DNA of 64,000 bases. Origin: Pseudomonas reactans. GTDB lineage: Bacteria; Pseudomonadota; Gammaproteobacteria; Pseudomonadales; Pseudomonadaceae. Made by a program: the position numbers and the translations under genes. Below are positions 40,008-50,235 of the stretch, in pieces (within the stretch, counting starts at the first letter, position 1; the number at the start of each line of letters is the position of its first letter). Where the stretch lies: positions 466,807 through 530,806 of the forward strand of contig NZ_JACAPG010000002.1 of the NCBI RefSeq assembly GCF_013385825.1, in the 5' to 3' direction. The notes below the pieces were generated by a model, which saw only the letters and a list, made by a program, of their open reading frames with translations, made no database searches and was not told the DNA's origin.

Positions 40008-42908
40008 TTACAAATGCTCATCGAGCACCTTCGACAGCATGTCGACGAAAAAATCCACGCTGCGCCGGGACGTGACCATCGGCGGCTTGATCTTGAGGAT
40101 GTTCAAATAATCACCAGTGGGCTGCATGAAAATCCCCAGTTCGCGCAGGCGATCACACAGCAAGGTGGTTTCTTCAGTTGCCGGTTCCAGGGTCTGTCGG
40201 TCACGCACCAACTCCAGCCCGAGATAAAAGCCGGAGCCATGAACAGCCCCCACTAACGGATGACGATCGATCAGTTCCTCCAATCTTGCCTTGAAATGCC
40301 CGCCAACCACCTGGGCGTTTTCCCACAGTTTTTCCTCCTCCATCACGTCCAGCACGGCCATGCCAATGCGGCAACTGACCGGACTGCCTCCCGACGACGA
40401 GAAAAAGTAACCCTCGGCCTCCAGCGCTTCGGCAATTTCCCGGCGGGTAATCACCGCGCCCAGCGGCTGGCCATTGCCCATGCCCTTGGCCATGGTGATG
40501 ATGTCGGGCACCACGCCCTGCTCTTCAAAGCCCCAGAAAAAATGCCCCATGCGGCCATAACCCACCTGCACTTCATCGGCGATACACACGCCGCCCTGGG
40601 CACGGACGAGTCCATACACCTGCTGCAAATAGCCCGGCGGCAACGAGATGCCACCGGCATTCCCATACACCGGCTCGCAGATGAAACCCGCCAGTTGGCG
40701 TTGGCTCGCGGCGATTTTCGCCAGGTTGTGTTCCACGCTTCGTACGTAGTCCGGCGCACTGTCCTGCCCACGGAACTCGCCGCGATAGGTATTGGGCGCG
40801 GTCACCGGGTGTACCCAGTCCGGGCGACTGCTTAATGCCTGAGGGTTATCGGCAATCGACGTGGACACTGCATCCGCCGCCACCGACCAGCCGTGGTAGG
40901 CCTCCAGCACGCTGAGCATGTCGCGCCCGCCGCTGAAGGCCCAGGCCAGGCGGATCGCCAAGTCATTGGCCTCGGTGCCGCTGTTGACCAGGAATACCCG
41001 GTCCATGCCTTCAGGCGCCAGCGACAGCAAACGTTCGGAAAATTCGGCAATCGCCGCGTAGTGGAAGCGCGAGTTGGTATTGAGCAACGACCACTGCCGC
41101 GCGGCCACCGTCGCCATGCGCGGATGGCCATGGCCCAGCACAGCGACGTTATTGAGCATATCCAGGTAGGAACGGCCCTGCATGTCGATCAGGTGGTTGC
41201 GCCAGCCGCGCTCGATACGCGGCGGGTCGGCGTAATAGTGCTTTTGCGAACGGGCGAAACTGGCATCGCGGCGGGCCAGCAGGGCCTCGGGGTCCAACTC
41301 GGGCTCGGCATCGCAGGCCAGGCCCAACAGCGCGGCCGGCGACGGACACAGCGACTGCCATGCCTGTGCCCGTGACGGCGTGCAGAACAACGGTGCGGGT
41401 ACGTCAGCACGGCACAGTTGCACGGTGAGCGGGCCTTCGACCTCACCGATGACCTGCCCCTTGATCACCGCAGCACCTGGCTGCAACTGTGCTTTAACGC
41501 CCCATAGCCGCACGCTTGCCTCACGGCTGTGCACTTGAAGCTCACCGTTGACGCCCCGTCGCACAAGGCCTGCAAACGGTGCTTCAACGGATGTGCCCAA
41601 CGGCACCTGCAGTTCGACATGCAACGGGAACGTCTCTGGCTCATTCGCGCTGTCGGGCTCGGTACGCGACAAACGGTATTGCCCATAACGACTCGCCGCC
41701 AGGCCATGCACCGCCGCCGCCTCCTGCAACAAGCGTTGATCGACGCCGGGTTGTTCCCAGTTACCGGCCTCGAAATGCGGGCTGAGCACGCCCAGGTCGA
41801 TCAACGCAAACTCACGCCCAACCAACCCTGGCACCAACGGCGCAAAGCCCTGGCTGGCGATGGGTGCGGGCGCCTGCCCGACGCACCCCAGAATGGCCGC
41901 CTCCATTAATTCAAACGGCACTGACGTCGCTACATGGAAGATTTCCCCCTCATGTTCAGCGTTTTTCAGCAGGTAACTGTTATCCGGATCCAGGCGTTGC
42001 TGCTGCTCGCTGCTCAACACCAGCACCGCCGCACGGGCGACGATCAACGGCCACAGCGCCCGCAATTCTTCGTGCTGCAACGGCGTCACCGCGTGACACG
42101 CTTGAATCGCCGGCAAGATCGCAAAGGGATCGCCCTCGGCATGGTGCAGCAGCGCGGCGCAGGTCACCGACAGGTCGGCAATGCGCCAGGTATGCACCAG
42201 GTCGCCAAAGTCGATCACGCCCTGAACCTGCCAGTGCCGTTGCGCATCGCGCTGCCACACCACGTTGTCGTCGGTGATGTCCATATGCACCGCCTGCCAC
42301 GGCAAGTGATCGGCCAGGGGGCGGATACGCTCCTCGACCTGCTCAGCCACTTGCTCCAGTACGGCGCGGTGCGGAAGGTTTTCCAGCGTCGCCAGCAGAT
42401 GCTTGATCAATGCCTGGGCATGGCGCGGGTCCCACTGCAGCGTGCGCGCAAGACCCGGATGCTCAAACCGCGCCAGCGCCTGGCTCATGCGCCCACACAG
42501 GTCACCAAACCTTGCGATCACCCCACGCCCCAAGTGAGGCTGATGGGTCAACGGCTGGCCATCGATGTAATCCAGTACCCGCACGTGCAGGGCTTGACCG
42601 TCGAGGGTCAGGGTCAACAACTCTTCCCCCGTCGAAGACTTGATGACCTTGGGAACACGCACAGCCTGCAGGTTATTGAGCGCCGCATGCTGGGCGTGCA
42701 GCTCAACAGCGTCGTAGTCGCCCCGGCAGATTTTCAGAACAAACCGGCCACGGAGGCTGTCGACTTTGTAGTTGAGGTCTTGCTGGCTGCCCAACGATTG
42801 CAAGGTGCCAGTTAGGCCGTAATGCTGCTCAAGCAGTTGAGCCGCCTGGTCGGGGCTCACTTGCGGGCAGGGTAGACCGGCGCGATGGATCAGGGTGGCG
42901 AGCGGCAT
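40008..42908 (-). CDS. kinase-linker-class III aminotransferase fusion
   Basis: Three parts are visible. An APH-like kinase domain (about 15-330) shows VDSLRGRFVLKICRGDYD and the catalytic HMDITDDNVV and IDFGD. A beta-rich M23/lipoyl-like linker (about 430-530) contains GTSVEAPFAGLVRRG. A PLP aminotransferase (about 540-966) has the Lys in TMAKGMGNGQPLGAV. Similar fusions in other Pseudomonas are usually called aminotransferase or are related to ethanolamine-phosphate or hydroxylysine degradation; the substrate is unknown. I prefer ATG 42908 (MPLATLIHR, with GAGG upstream) to ATG 42947, which has no ribosome site. Confidence 0.8.
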   Translation of the reverse strand: MPLATLIHRAGLPCPQVSPDQAAQLLEQHYGLTGTLQSLGSQQDLNYKVDSLRGRFVLKICRGDYDAVELHAQHAALNNLQAVRVPKVIKSSTGEELLTLTLDGQALHVRVLDYIDGQPLTHQPHLGRGVIARFGDLCGRMSQALARFEHPGLARTLQWDPRHAQALIKHLLATLENLPHRAVLEQVAEQVEERIRPLADHLPWQAVHMDITDDNVVWQRDAQRHWQVQGVIDFGDLVHTWRIADLSVTCAALLHHAEGDPFAILPAIQACHAVTPLQHEELRALWPLIVARAAVLVLSSEQQQRLDPDNSYLLKNAEHEGEIFHVATSVPFELMEAAILGCVGQAPAPIASQGFAPLVPGLVGREFALIDLGVLSPHFEAGNWEQPGVDQRLLQEAAAVHGLAASRYGQYRLSRTEPDSANEPETFPLHVELQVPLGTSVEAPFAGLVRRGVNGELQVHSREASVRLWGVKAQLQPGAAVIKGQVIGEVEGPLTVQLCRADVPAPLFCTPSRAQAWQSLCPSPAALLGLACDAEPELDPEALLARRDASFARSQKHYYADPPRIERGWRNHLIDMQGRSYLDMLNNVAVLGHGHPRMATVAARQWSLLNTNSRFHYAAIAEFSERLLSLAPEGMDRVFLVNSGTEANDLAIRLAWAFSGGRDMLSVLEAYHGWSVAADAVSTSIADNPQALSSRPDWVHPVTAPNTYRGEFRGQDSAPDYVRSVEHNLAKIAASQRQLAGFICEPVYGNAGGISLPPGYLQQVYGLVRAQGGVCIADEVQVGYGRMGHFFWGFEEQGVVPDIITMAKGMGNGQPLGAVITRREIAEALEAEGYFFSSSGGSPVSCRIGMAVLDVMEEEKLWENAQVVGGHFKARLEELIDRHPLVGAVHGSGFYLGLELVRDRQTLEPATEETTLLCDRLRELGIFMQPTGDYLNILKIKPPMVTSRRSVDFFVDMLSKVLDEHL

Positions 42909-43049
42909 GGGGTTGGCCTCGGCTTTTTTAGGCGTGTATATCGCCATTGTTCAGGGGGGTTAGGCAACCCCTGAGGCATGCCGACCTGCCGGGCGCCCCA
43001 ACACAGGCTATGCTCGCTAATCGTCCGTTTAAGGAAAAGGGCCCCCGAC

Positions 43050-44132
43050 ATGCGCATTCTCATTACCGGTGGCGCCGGTTTTATCGGTTCTGCTTTGGTA
43101 CGCCACTTGATTCAGCACACCGAGCACGAAGTGCTCAACCTGGACAAACTCACCTACGCCGGCAACCTGGAATCATTGACCCGTATCGCGTCCAACAGCC
43201 GTTACGAATTCGTCCAGGCCGATATCAACGACCAGACCACCGTCAGCGCGGTACTGACGCGCTTTGAGCCCCAGGCGGTCATGCACCTGGCCGCCGAGTC
43301 CCATGTCGACCGTTCGATTGATGGGCCGTCGGACTTTATCCAGACCAATATCGTCGGCACCTACAGTCTGTTGGAAGCCACGCGGGGCTATTGGCAAACC
43401 CTCGCCGGTCCGGAAAAAAAGGCCTTCCGGTTTCACCATATTTCTACGGATGAGGTGTACGGCGACCTGCATGGTGTGGACGACCTGTTCACCGAAACCA
43501 CGCCCTATGCCCCCAGCTCGCCCTACTCCGCGAGTAAAGCTGCTTCCGATCACCTGGTCCGCGCCTGGCAGCGCACCTATGGCTTGCCGGTACTGCTGAC
43601 CAACTGTTCGAACAACTACGGGCCGTTCCACTTCCCCGAAAAACTTATCCCGCTGGTCATTCTCAATGCCCTCGCGGGCAAGCCATTGCCAGTCTACGGT
43701 GATGGCTTGCAGGTGCGCGACTGGCTGTTCGTCGAAGACCATGCCCGAGCATTGCTCAAGGTGGTGACCGACGGCGTAGTGGGCGAAACCTACAACATCG
43801 GCGGGCACAACGAACAAAAGAATATCGACGTCGTGCGACAGATCTGCGCCTTGCTGGAAGAACTGGCGCCACGGCATCCAGCAGGTGTGAAGCAATACGC
43901 CGACTTGATCACGTTCGTCAAAGACCGCCCCGGCCATGATCTGCGCTATGCAATCGACGCCAGCAAGATAGAACGAGAGCTGGGCTGGGCGCCGCAGGAA
44001 ACCTTTGAAACCGGACTGCGCAAGACCGTGCAGTGGTACCTCGATAACCTGGAGTGGTGCCGCAGGGTCCAGGACGGTAGTTATCAAGGCCAACGACTGG
44101 GCAATACCGACATGAGGGATCTGATCGCATGA
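43050..44132 (+). CDS. rmlB: dTDP-glucose 4,6-dehydratase
   Basis: Second enzyme of dTDP-L-rhamnose synthesis (also rfbB). It is an extended SDR with GGAGFIGSA at residues 8-16, the STDEVYGDL motif and catalytic YSASK. The start at 43050 has AAGGAAAAGG upstream; an in-frame upstream ATG at 42978 lacks one. Length 360 is normal. It overlaps rmlA by 4 bases and opens the rmlBACD operon, which serves O-antigen or rhamnolipid precursors. Confidence 0.95.
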   Translation: MRILITGGAGFIGSALVRHLIQHTEHEVLNLDKLTYAGNLESLTRIASNSRYEFVQADINDQTTVSAVLTRFEPQAVMHLAAESHVDRSIDGPSDFIQTNIVGTYSLLEATRGYWQTLAGPEKKAFRFHHISTDEVYGDLHGVDDLFTETTPYAPSSPYSASKAASDHLVRAWQRTYGLPVLLTNCSNNYGPFHFPEKLIPLVILNALAGKPLPVYGDGLQVRDWLFVEDHARALLKVVTDGVVGETYNIGGHNEQKNIDVVRQICALLEELAPRHPAGVKQYADLITFVKDRPGHDLRYAIDASKIERELGWAPQETFETGLRKTVQWYLDNLEWCRRVQDGSYQGQRLGNTDMRDLIA

Positions 44133-45004
44133 TGAAGGGAATCGTATTGGCCGGCGGCTCCGGCACCCGTCTTCACCCCATTACCCTGGGCGTGTCCAAG
44201 CAACTATTGCCGGTGTATGACAAACCGATGATCTATTACCCGATTTCGGTGCTGATGTTGGCGGGTATCAAGGAAATCCTGGTGATTTCCACTCCGGCGG
44301 ACCTGCCGCAATACCGCAACTTGCTGGGCGACGGCAGCCAGTTCGGCGTAACGTTCAGCTACGCCGAGCAGCCCACGCCAGATGGCCTGGCGCAGGCCTT
44401 CCTGATTGGCGAGGCGTTCATTGGCAAAGACCCTGTATGCCTGATCCTCGGCGATAACATCTTCCACGGCCAGAGCTTCAGCGCGCAGTTGCATGCAGCG
44501 GTGAAGCGCGGCAAAGGCGCCACGGTGTTTGGCTACTGGGTCAAAGACCCGGAACGCTTTGGTGTGATCGACTTCGACAGCGAAGGGCGCGCGCTGTCCA
44601 TTGAAGAAAAGCCGGCGGTGCCTAAATCAAGCTATGCCGTGACAGGCCTGTATTTCTATGACAACGACGTGATCAGCATCGCCAAGGCGGTCAAGCCCTC
44701 CGCCCGTGGTGAGCTGGAGATCACCGACGTCAACAATGCCTACTTGCACCGGGGCGACCTGCACGTGGAACGCTTCGGCCGCGGCTTCGCCTGGTTGGAT
44801 ACCGGCACCCACGACAGCTTGTTGGACGCCTCGCAATACGTGCAAACTATCGAACGCCGCCAAGGGCTGAAAGTGGCATGCCTTGAAGAAATCGCCTACA
44901 GCAACGGCTGGATCGACCGCGACCACCTGCTGGAACGCGCCAAGTACTTCGGCAAGACCGGTTACGGCCAATACCTCTACTCACTGGCTGGAGACAACCA
45001 GTGA
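44129..45004 (+). CDS. rmlA: glucose-1-phosphate thymidylyltransferase
   Basis: Makes dTDP-glucose from dTTP and glucose-1-phosphate, the first pathway step. The nucleotidyltransferase signature [23 protein letters not shown] and ILGDNIFHG are all present. The 291 residues match the family. It overlaps rmlB and rmlC by four bases each. Confidence 0.96.
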   Translation: MMKGIVLAGGSGTRLHPITLGVSKQLLPVYDKPMIYYPISVLMLAGIKEILVISTPADLPQYRNLLGDGSQFGVTFSYAEQPTPDGLAQAFLIGEAFIGKDPVCLILGDNIFHGQSFSAQLHAAVKRGKGATVFGYWVKDPERFGVIDFDSEGRALSIEEKPAVPKSSYAVTGLYFYDNDVISIAKAVKPSARGELEITDVNNAYLHRGDLHVERFGRGFAWLDTGTHDSLLDASQYVQTIERRQGLKVACLEEIAYSNGWIDRDHLLERAKYFGKTGYGQYLYSLAGDNQ

Positions 45005-45546
45005 ACGTCATTGAAACCTCACTGCCCGGCGTACTGATCATCGAACCCAAAGTGTTCGGTGACGAGCGCGGTTTTTTCTACGAAAGCTTCAACGCCCGCG
45101 CCTTTGAAGGGGCCACCGGGCTCAAGCGCCAGTTTGTGCAGGACAACCACTCGCGCTCGCAAAAAGGCGTGCTGCGCGGCCTGCATTACCAACTCGAACA
45201 CACCCAGGGCAAATTGGTGCGCGTCACCGCCGGTGAAGTGCTGGACGTAGCCGTCGATATCCGCCGAAGCTCGCCGAATTTCGGCCAGTGGGTGGGTGTA
45301 CGCTTGTCGGCCCAGAATCACCGCCAACTCTGGGTGCCGGAAGGCTTCGCCCATGGCTTCGTGGTACTGAGCGAGCACGCCGAATTCCTGTACAAAACCA
45401 CGGACTACTATCAGCCCAGCGCCGAACGCAGCATCCTGTGGAATGACCCGACACTGGCCATCGACTGGGAGCTGAGCGAGACGCCACAGTTGTCCGCCAA
45501 GGACCAGGCAGGTAAACCCTTGCTGGAAGCTGACGTGTTCCCATGA
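45001..45546 (+). CDS. rmlC: dTDP-4-dehydrorhamnose 3,5-epimerase
   Basis: A cupin-fold epimerase of 181 residues. Diagnostic stretches are [37 protein letters not shown] (catalytic His) and [10 protein letters not shown]. It is third in the rml operon with four-base overlaps on both sides. Confidence 0.96.
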   Translation: MNVIETSLPGVLIIEPKVFGDERGFFYESFNARAFEGATGLKRQFVQDNHSRSQKGVLRGLHYQLEHTQGKLVRVTAGEVLDVAVDIRRSSPNFGQWVGVRLSAQNHRQLWVPEGFAHGFVVLSEHAEFLYKTTDYYQPSAERSILWNDPTLAIDWELSETPQLSAKDQAGKPLLEADVFP

Positions 45547-46412
45547 AGATATTGATCACCGGCCGACATGGCCAAGTCTCCCGCGAACTGCAACTGCGGC
45601 TTCAAGGCCTGGGCGAGCTCATCGTCCTGGGCCGCGACCAGCTTGACCTGGCTGACGCAGACCAGATCCGCCAGCAAGTGCGAGCCCATCGCCCAGGCTT
45701 GATCATCAACGCAGCAGCCCATACTGCCGTCGATCTGGCCGAAAGCGAACCGGATGCAGCTTTTGCCATCAACGCCATCGCCCCGGGCATTCTCGCTGAG
45801 GAAACCAAGGCGCTGGGCATCCCGCTGATCCACTATTCCACCGACTACGTGTTCGACGGCAGCAAACCTGCGCCCTACATCGAAACCGACACGCCGAACC
45901 CACTGGGCGTCTACGGCCAAAGCAAACTGGCGGGCGAGCAGGCGATTACGGCGGTCGGTGGCGAACATCTCATTCTGCGCACCAGTTGGGTGTACTCCAA
46001 CCACGGCAAGAACTTCCTGCTGACCATGCAGCGTCTGCTGCAAGAGAAGCCGCAGATGCGCATCGTCGCCGACCAGATCGGCGCGCCGACCTGGGCCGGC
46101 AGCATTGCCAACAGTACACGCGCATTGATCGAACGCTGGCAAGCAGGTGAACCGGGGGAGTGGGGCATCTATCACCTGACCGCCGGAGGCCAAACCTCAT
46201 GGTTCGGTTTTGCCGAGGCCATTGGCGAGCACCTGCGCGAACAGGGCAAGGCCTGCGCCGAACTGGAGCCCATCCCTTCCAGCGCTTATCCGACACCCGC
46301 CCAGCGCCCGCTGAACTCGCGCCTGGACTGCAGCCGCCTGCTGCAGCAATGGCACGTCAGCCAGCCACACTGGCAAGACGCATTGCGCGAGTGTCTTGCA
46401 CAGCAGCACTAG
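45543..46412 (+). CDS. rmlD: dTDP-4-dehydrorhamnose reductase
   Basis: Reduces the keto intermediate to dTDP-L-rhamnose. It has the N-terminal ILITGRHGQVSREL nucleotide motif, YSTDYVFDGSK, YGQSK for catalysis and a RTSWVYS segment. Length 289 is normal. It is the last of the four rml genes; dctB starts 36 bases later. Confidence 0.96.
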   Translation: MKILITGRHGQVSRELQLRLQGLGELIVLGRDQLDLADADQIRQQVRAHRPGLIINAAAHTAVDLAESEPDAAFAINAIAPGILAEETKALGIPLIHYSTDYVFDGSKPAPYIETDTPNPLGVYGQSKLAGEQAITAVGGEHLILRTSWVYSNHGKNFLLTMQRLLQEKPQMRIVADQIGAPTWAGSIANSTRALIERWQAGEPGEWGIYHLTAGGQTSWFGFAEAIGEHLREQGKACAELEPIPSSAYPTPAQRPLNSRLDCSRLLQQWHVSQPHWQDALRECLAQQH

Positions 46413-46418
46413 GCATAA

Positions 46419-46440
46419 TGCGCCTGTACCCACAGGCGCA
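46419..46440 (+). promoter_or_regulatory. perfect hairpin just before dctB
   Basis: TGCGCCTGT (46419-46427) pairs with ACAGGCGCA (46432-46440) around ACCC. It ends 8 bases before the dctB ATG. The only Shine-Dalgarno-like AGG is within its right arm. There is no T-run, so it is not a terminator. Confidence 0.45.
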
Positions 46441-46448
46441 CGACTCCC

Positions 46449-48257
46449 ATGACTCCAACTCTCCCGCGTAGACCCCGCTGGCGCAGCCTCGCCTTATTGG
46501 CGTTGTGCCTGGCGCCGCTGCTGTGGCCGCTGGAGCACCTGGCCGAGCGTTATTACCGCAGCGAACTGGCCGGCCAGAACCGCCAGACCCTCGACCTGTA
46601 CGTGGCCAACCTGCTGGGCACCCTGCATCGCTATGAGGTGTTGCCGCAGATCCTCGGCGACTTGCCCGCCTTGCGCACCGCGCTGGACGCGCCTCAAATC
46701 AGCACCAACCTGGTCAACGCCAACCTGCTGCTCAAGGACGTCGCCGCCCAGGCCGGGGTGGAGGTGATGTACCTGATGGACACCACCGGCAAGACCCTGG
46801 CCGCGTCCAACTGGGACAAACAAGACAGCTTCGTCGGGCGCAACTTCTCGTTTCGACCTTATTTCAGCGAAGCCATGGACGGGCGCCTGGGGCGGTTTTT
46901 CGGGTTGGGCACCACCTCGGCCAAACGTGGTTACTTCTTTGCCGCCGCCGTGCGCGATGGCGATACGATCATCGGCGTGCTGGTGGTCAAGGTCGACCTG
47001 GACCACACCGAAAGCCTGTGGGGCAATACGCCGGAACAATTGCTGGTCACCGACCACAATGGCGTGGTGATCCTGACCTCGCGCCCGCAATGGCGATTCC
47101 GCGCCACCCGGCCACTGACCGCTGAAGAGCGCCAGGCCATCATCGCCATCCAGCCCTACCCGACTCGCGACCCGCAGCCGCTGAGCCTGAGCAACACCGC
47201 CTGGCTGCGCCAATCCACGGCCATCGCCGAAACCGGTTGGAACGTGGAGATCCTCGCGCCGCGCTCACTGATCAACCGCCCCGTGCGCACGGTGGTTGCA
47301 GTCGGCGGCGCCACGCTGTTGGTGTTGATGTTGCTGCTCGGCCTGATGATGCAACGTCGCCGCCATTACCTGGAACGCATTGCGTTCGAAGCCAAGGCCC
47401 GTCGCGAACTGGAAGCGCGGGTAGTCGAACGGACCAGCGATCTGGAAGGTCTCAACCGGCGCCTGAAACAGGAAGTGCTGGAGCGCGAACACGCCCAGCA
47501 GGAGCTGGTGCGCGCCCAGGATGACCTGGTACAGGCGGGCAAACTGTCGGCGCTGGGCACCATGTCGGCGAGCATCAGTCATGAACTCAACCAGCCCCTG
47601 GCGGCGATTCGCAGCTATGCAGAGAACGCCGAAATCCTGCTCGACCATGAGCGCACCACCGATGCACGGGGCAATCTCAAACTGATCAGCGAGCTGACCG
47701 GGCGCATGGCCTCGATCATCGCCCACCTGCGCGCCTTCGCCCGCCGCGATCGCCATGCGCCGGAGAGCGTGGCCCTGCAACCGGCGCTGGACGATGCACT
47801 GGCGTTGCTCGCCAAGCGGCGGCGGTCGATGGAGGTGGAGCTGATTCGCGATTTGCCCGAAGCGACCCTGTGGGTACAGGCCGGTGAAACCCGCCTGCGC
47901 CAGGTGCTGGGCAACCTGCTCGCCAACGCCCTCGACGCGCTCACCGAAAAAGGCCCGCCGCGCAAACTGTGGCTGAGTGCCGAAACCACCGAACAGGGCG
48001 TCAACCTGTACATTCGCGACAACGGCCCGGGCTTTTGCATGGAAGCCCTGGGCCGCGCCAGCGAGCCGTTCTACACCACCAAGACCCGCACCCAGGGCCT
48101 TGGCTTGGGGCTGGCGATCTGTGACACCCTGATGCGTGCCTTTGGCGGCGAACTGCTGTTCGCCAACCACAAGGAAGGCGGCGCGCTGTTAACCTTGAAA
48201 TTGCGTGCCGGTGCGCCGGGCGTCAGTCTGCAACCGTCCGAGGACCGCAGTGTATGA
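46449..48257 (+). CDS. dctB: C4-dicarboxylate sensor histidine kinase DctB
   Basis: A 602-residue membrane kinase. It has a first membrane segment at about 14-32, a periplasmic tandem PAS-like sensor (about 33-280) with GRNFSFRPYFSEAMDG, and a second segment at about 285-305. A coiled coil, the phospho-His region SASISHELNQPLAAIRSYAEN and a HATPase domain (DNGPGF and GLGLGLAIC) follow. It senses succinate, fumarate or malate and phosphorylates DctD. The start overlaps nothing; dctD overlaps its end by four bases. Confidence 0.88.
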   Translation: MTPTLPRRPRWRSLALLALCLAPLLWPLEHLAERYYRSELAGQNRQTLDLYVANLLGTLHRYEVLPQILGDLPALRTALDAPQISTNLVNANLLLKDVAAQAGVEVMYLMDTTGKTLAASNWDKQDSFVGRNFSFRPYFSEAMDGRLGRFFGLGTTSAKRGYFFAAAVRDGDTIIGVLVVKVDLDHTESLWGNTPEQLLVTDHNGVVILTSRPQWRFRATRPLTAEERQAIIAIQPYPTRDPQPLSLSNTAWLRQSTAIAETGWNVEILAPRSLINRPVRTVVAVGGATLLVLMLLLGLMMQRRRHYLERIAFEAKARRELEARVVERTSDLEGLNRRLKQEVLEREHAQQELVRAQDDLVQAGKLSALGTMSASISHELNQPLAAIRSYAENAEILLDHERTTDARGNLKLISELTGRMASIIAHLRAFARRDRHAPESVALQPALDDALALLAKRRRSMEVELIRDLPEATLWVQAGETRLRQVLGNLLANALDALTEKGPPRKLWLSAETTEQGVNLYIRDNGPGFCMEALGRASEPFYTTKTRTQGLGLGLAICDTLMRAFGGELLFANHKEGGALLTLKLRAGAPGVSLQPSEDRSV

Positions 48258-49630
48258 GTATCGATAACCAGATTCAGGTGGTGTTGATCGACGACGATCC
48301 ACACCTGCGTCAGGCCCTGTGCCAGACCCTGGACCTGGCCGGGCTGAAAGTCCTGACCCTGGGCGAAGCCACCGGCCTTACCGCGCGCCTGTCGCGGGAC
48401 TGGCCGGGCGTGGTGGTCAGCGACATCCGCATGCCCGGCATGGACGGCCTGGAACTGCTCGCCGAACTGCATGGCCAGGACCCAGACCTGCCGGTGCTGC
48501 TGATCACCGGCCACGGCGACGTACCACTGGCAGTGCAAGCCATGCGCGCCGGGGCCTATGACTTCCTGGAAAAACCGTTCGCCAGCGACGCCCTGCTCGA
48601 CAGCGTGCGCCGCGCCCTGGCCCTGCGCCGGCTGGTGCTGGACAACCGCAGCCTGCGCCTGGCCCTCAGCGACCGGCAGCAACTGAGCACGCGCCTGGTC
48701 GGCCACTCGCCGCAAATGCTGCGCCTGCGCGAGCAGATCGGCGCCCTGGCCGCGACCAAGGCCGATGTGCTGATCCTCGGTGAAACCGGCGCCGGCAAAG
48801 AAGTGGTCGCCCGCGCACTGCATGACCTGTCGAGCCGCCGCAGCGGGCCATTTGTGGCGATCAACGCAGGCGCCTTGGCCGAGTCCGTGGTCGAAAGCGA
48901 ACTGTTTGGCCACGAGCCCGGCGCCTTCACTGGCGCGCAGAAACGCCGTATCGGCAAGTTCGAGTTCGCCAACGGCGGCACCCTGTTCCTGGATGAAATC
49001 GAAAGCATGAGCCTGGATGTGCAGGTCAAGCTGTTGCGCCTGTTGCAGGAGCGGGTGGTGGAGCGCCTGGGCGGCAATCAGCTGATCCCGCTGGATATCC
49101 GCATCATCGCCGCCACCAAGGAAGACCTGCGCCAGTCCGCCGACCAGGGCCGCTTCCGTGCCGACCTGTATTACCGCCTCAACGTCGCGCCGCTGCGTAT
49201 TCCGCCGCTGCGTGAGCGTGGTGAGGATGCACTGATGCTGTTCCAGCACTTCGCCGATGAAGCCAGCAGCCGTCACGGTTTGCCGCTGCACGAACTGCAA
49301 CCGGGCCAGCGCGCACTGCTGTTGCGCCATAGCTGGCCGGGCAATGTGCGTGAGCTACAGAATGCTGCGGAACGTTTCGCGCTGGGCCTGGAGCTGGCAC
49401 TGGATAACACGCCGGACAATCCATCGGCCGGTGTCCTGACCTCCACGCCCGGAGGTCTGAGCGAACAGGTCGAGCAGTTCGAAAAAAGCCTGATCGCCGC
49501 CGAACTGACCCGTCCCCACAGCTCCATGCGCAGCCTCGCCGAAGCCCTGGGCGTACCGCGCAAGACCCTGCACGACAAGCTGCGCAAGCATGGCCTGAAC
49601 TTCGCCAACCAAAGCAGCGACGACGAATGA
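48254..49630 (+). CDS. dctD: sigma-54 response regulator DctD
   Basis: A 458-residue NtrC-type activator. The receiver domain (VVVSDIRMPGMDGLELL, phospho-Asp in VSDIRMPG) is followed by an AAA+ domain with Walker A GETGAGKE, the sigma-54 contact loop GAFTGA and HSWPGNVRELQN. A Fis-type helix-turn-helix (SLAEALGVPRKTLHDKLRKHG) ends the protein. With DctB it turns on C4-dicarboxylate transport genes, which are not in the window. Confidence 0.9.
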   Translation: MSIDNQIQVVLIDDDPHLRQALCQTLDLAGLKVLTLGEATGLTARLSRDWPGVVVSDIRMPGMDGLELLAELHGQDPDLPVLLITGHGDVPLAVQAMRAGAYDFLEKPFASDALLDSVRRALALRRLVLDNRSLRLALSDRQQLSTRLVGHSPQMLRLREQIGALAATKADVLILGETGAGKEVVARALHDLSSRRSGPFVAINAGALAESVVESELFGHEPGAFTGAQKRRIGKFEFANGGTLFLDEIESMSLDVQVKLLRLLQERVVERLGGNQLIPLDIRIIAATKEDLRQSADQGRFRADLYYRLNVAPLRIPPLRERGEDALMLFQHFADEASSRHGLPLHELQPGQRALLLRHSWPGNVRELQNAAERFALGLELALDNTPDNPSAGVLTSTPGGLSEQVEQFEKSLIAAELTRPHSSMRSLAEALGVPRKTLHDKLRKHGLNFANQSSDDE

Positions 49631-49656
49631 CCGCCCCCACCCGCCAAGAGGCCCCC

Positions 49657-50112
49657 ATGAGCCGCGACAGCCGTTACCTGGAATCCATCCTTCACCACGA
49701 CATCCCCCTCACCCGGGAAATGGGCCTTAAGGTGCTCGACTGGAAACAAGGACGGTTGGAACTGCATTTGCCCTTGCAAGCCAACATCAACCACAAAAGC
49801 ACCATGTTCGGCGGCAGCCTGTACTGCGGCGCAGTGCTGGCGGGCTGGGGCTGGCTGCACTTGCAGTTGCGTGAAGAAGGGATTGAAGACGGGCATATCG
49901 TGATTCAGGAAGGGCAGATCAGTTATCCGCTGCCGGTCACGCGGGATGCGACCGCGATGTGCGCGGCGCCGGAGGACAAGGTGTGGAAGCGGTTTCTGGC
50001 GACCTACAAGCGTTATGGCCGCGCGCGGTTGACGCTGGAGACATGGATTGTGAATGAGGGGAGTGAGGAGCACGCAGTCGCTTTCACCGGCCAATACGTC
50101 CTGCACCGCTAA
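49657..50112 (+). CDS. YiiD-C-type thioesterase
   Basis: A hotdog-fold protein of 151 residues with NHKSTMFGGSLYCGAVLAGWG, the signature of the YiiD C-terminal (putative thioesterase) family. The substrate is unknown. AAGAGG six bases before ATG 49657 selects this start; ATG 49627 overlaps the dctD stop. A REPIN follows 17 bases after the stop. Confidence 0.75.
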   Translation: MSRDSRYLESILHHDIPLTREMGLKVLDWKQGRLELHLPLQANINHKSTMFGGSLYCGAVLAGWGWLHLQLREEGIEDGHIVIQEGQISYPLPVTRDATAMCAAPEDKVWKRFLATYKRYGRARLTLETWIVNEGSEEHAVAFTGQYVLHR

Positions 50113-50129
50113 AAGCCACGGGACCGCCC

Positions 50130-50229
50130 TGTAGGAGCGAGCTTGCTCGCGAAAATCGTCAACGATAACGCAGCGATCCTGGTGATCGCGGCGCTCTCAG
50201 GTTTTTCGCGAGCAAGCTCGCTCCTACAG
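50130..50229. repeat. REPIN-type inverted repeat (type GAGCTTGCTCGCGAA)
   Basis: TGTAGGAGCGAGCTTGCTCG starts the left arm and its inverse CGAGCAAGCTCGCTCCTACA the right arm; the whole is about 100 bases. It fills the gap between convergent genes. The centre shares GTCAACGATAACGCAG-like sequence with the copy at 52391, so both are one subtype. Confidence 0.8.
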
Positions 50230-50235
50230 AAGAAG

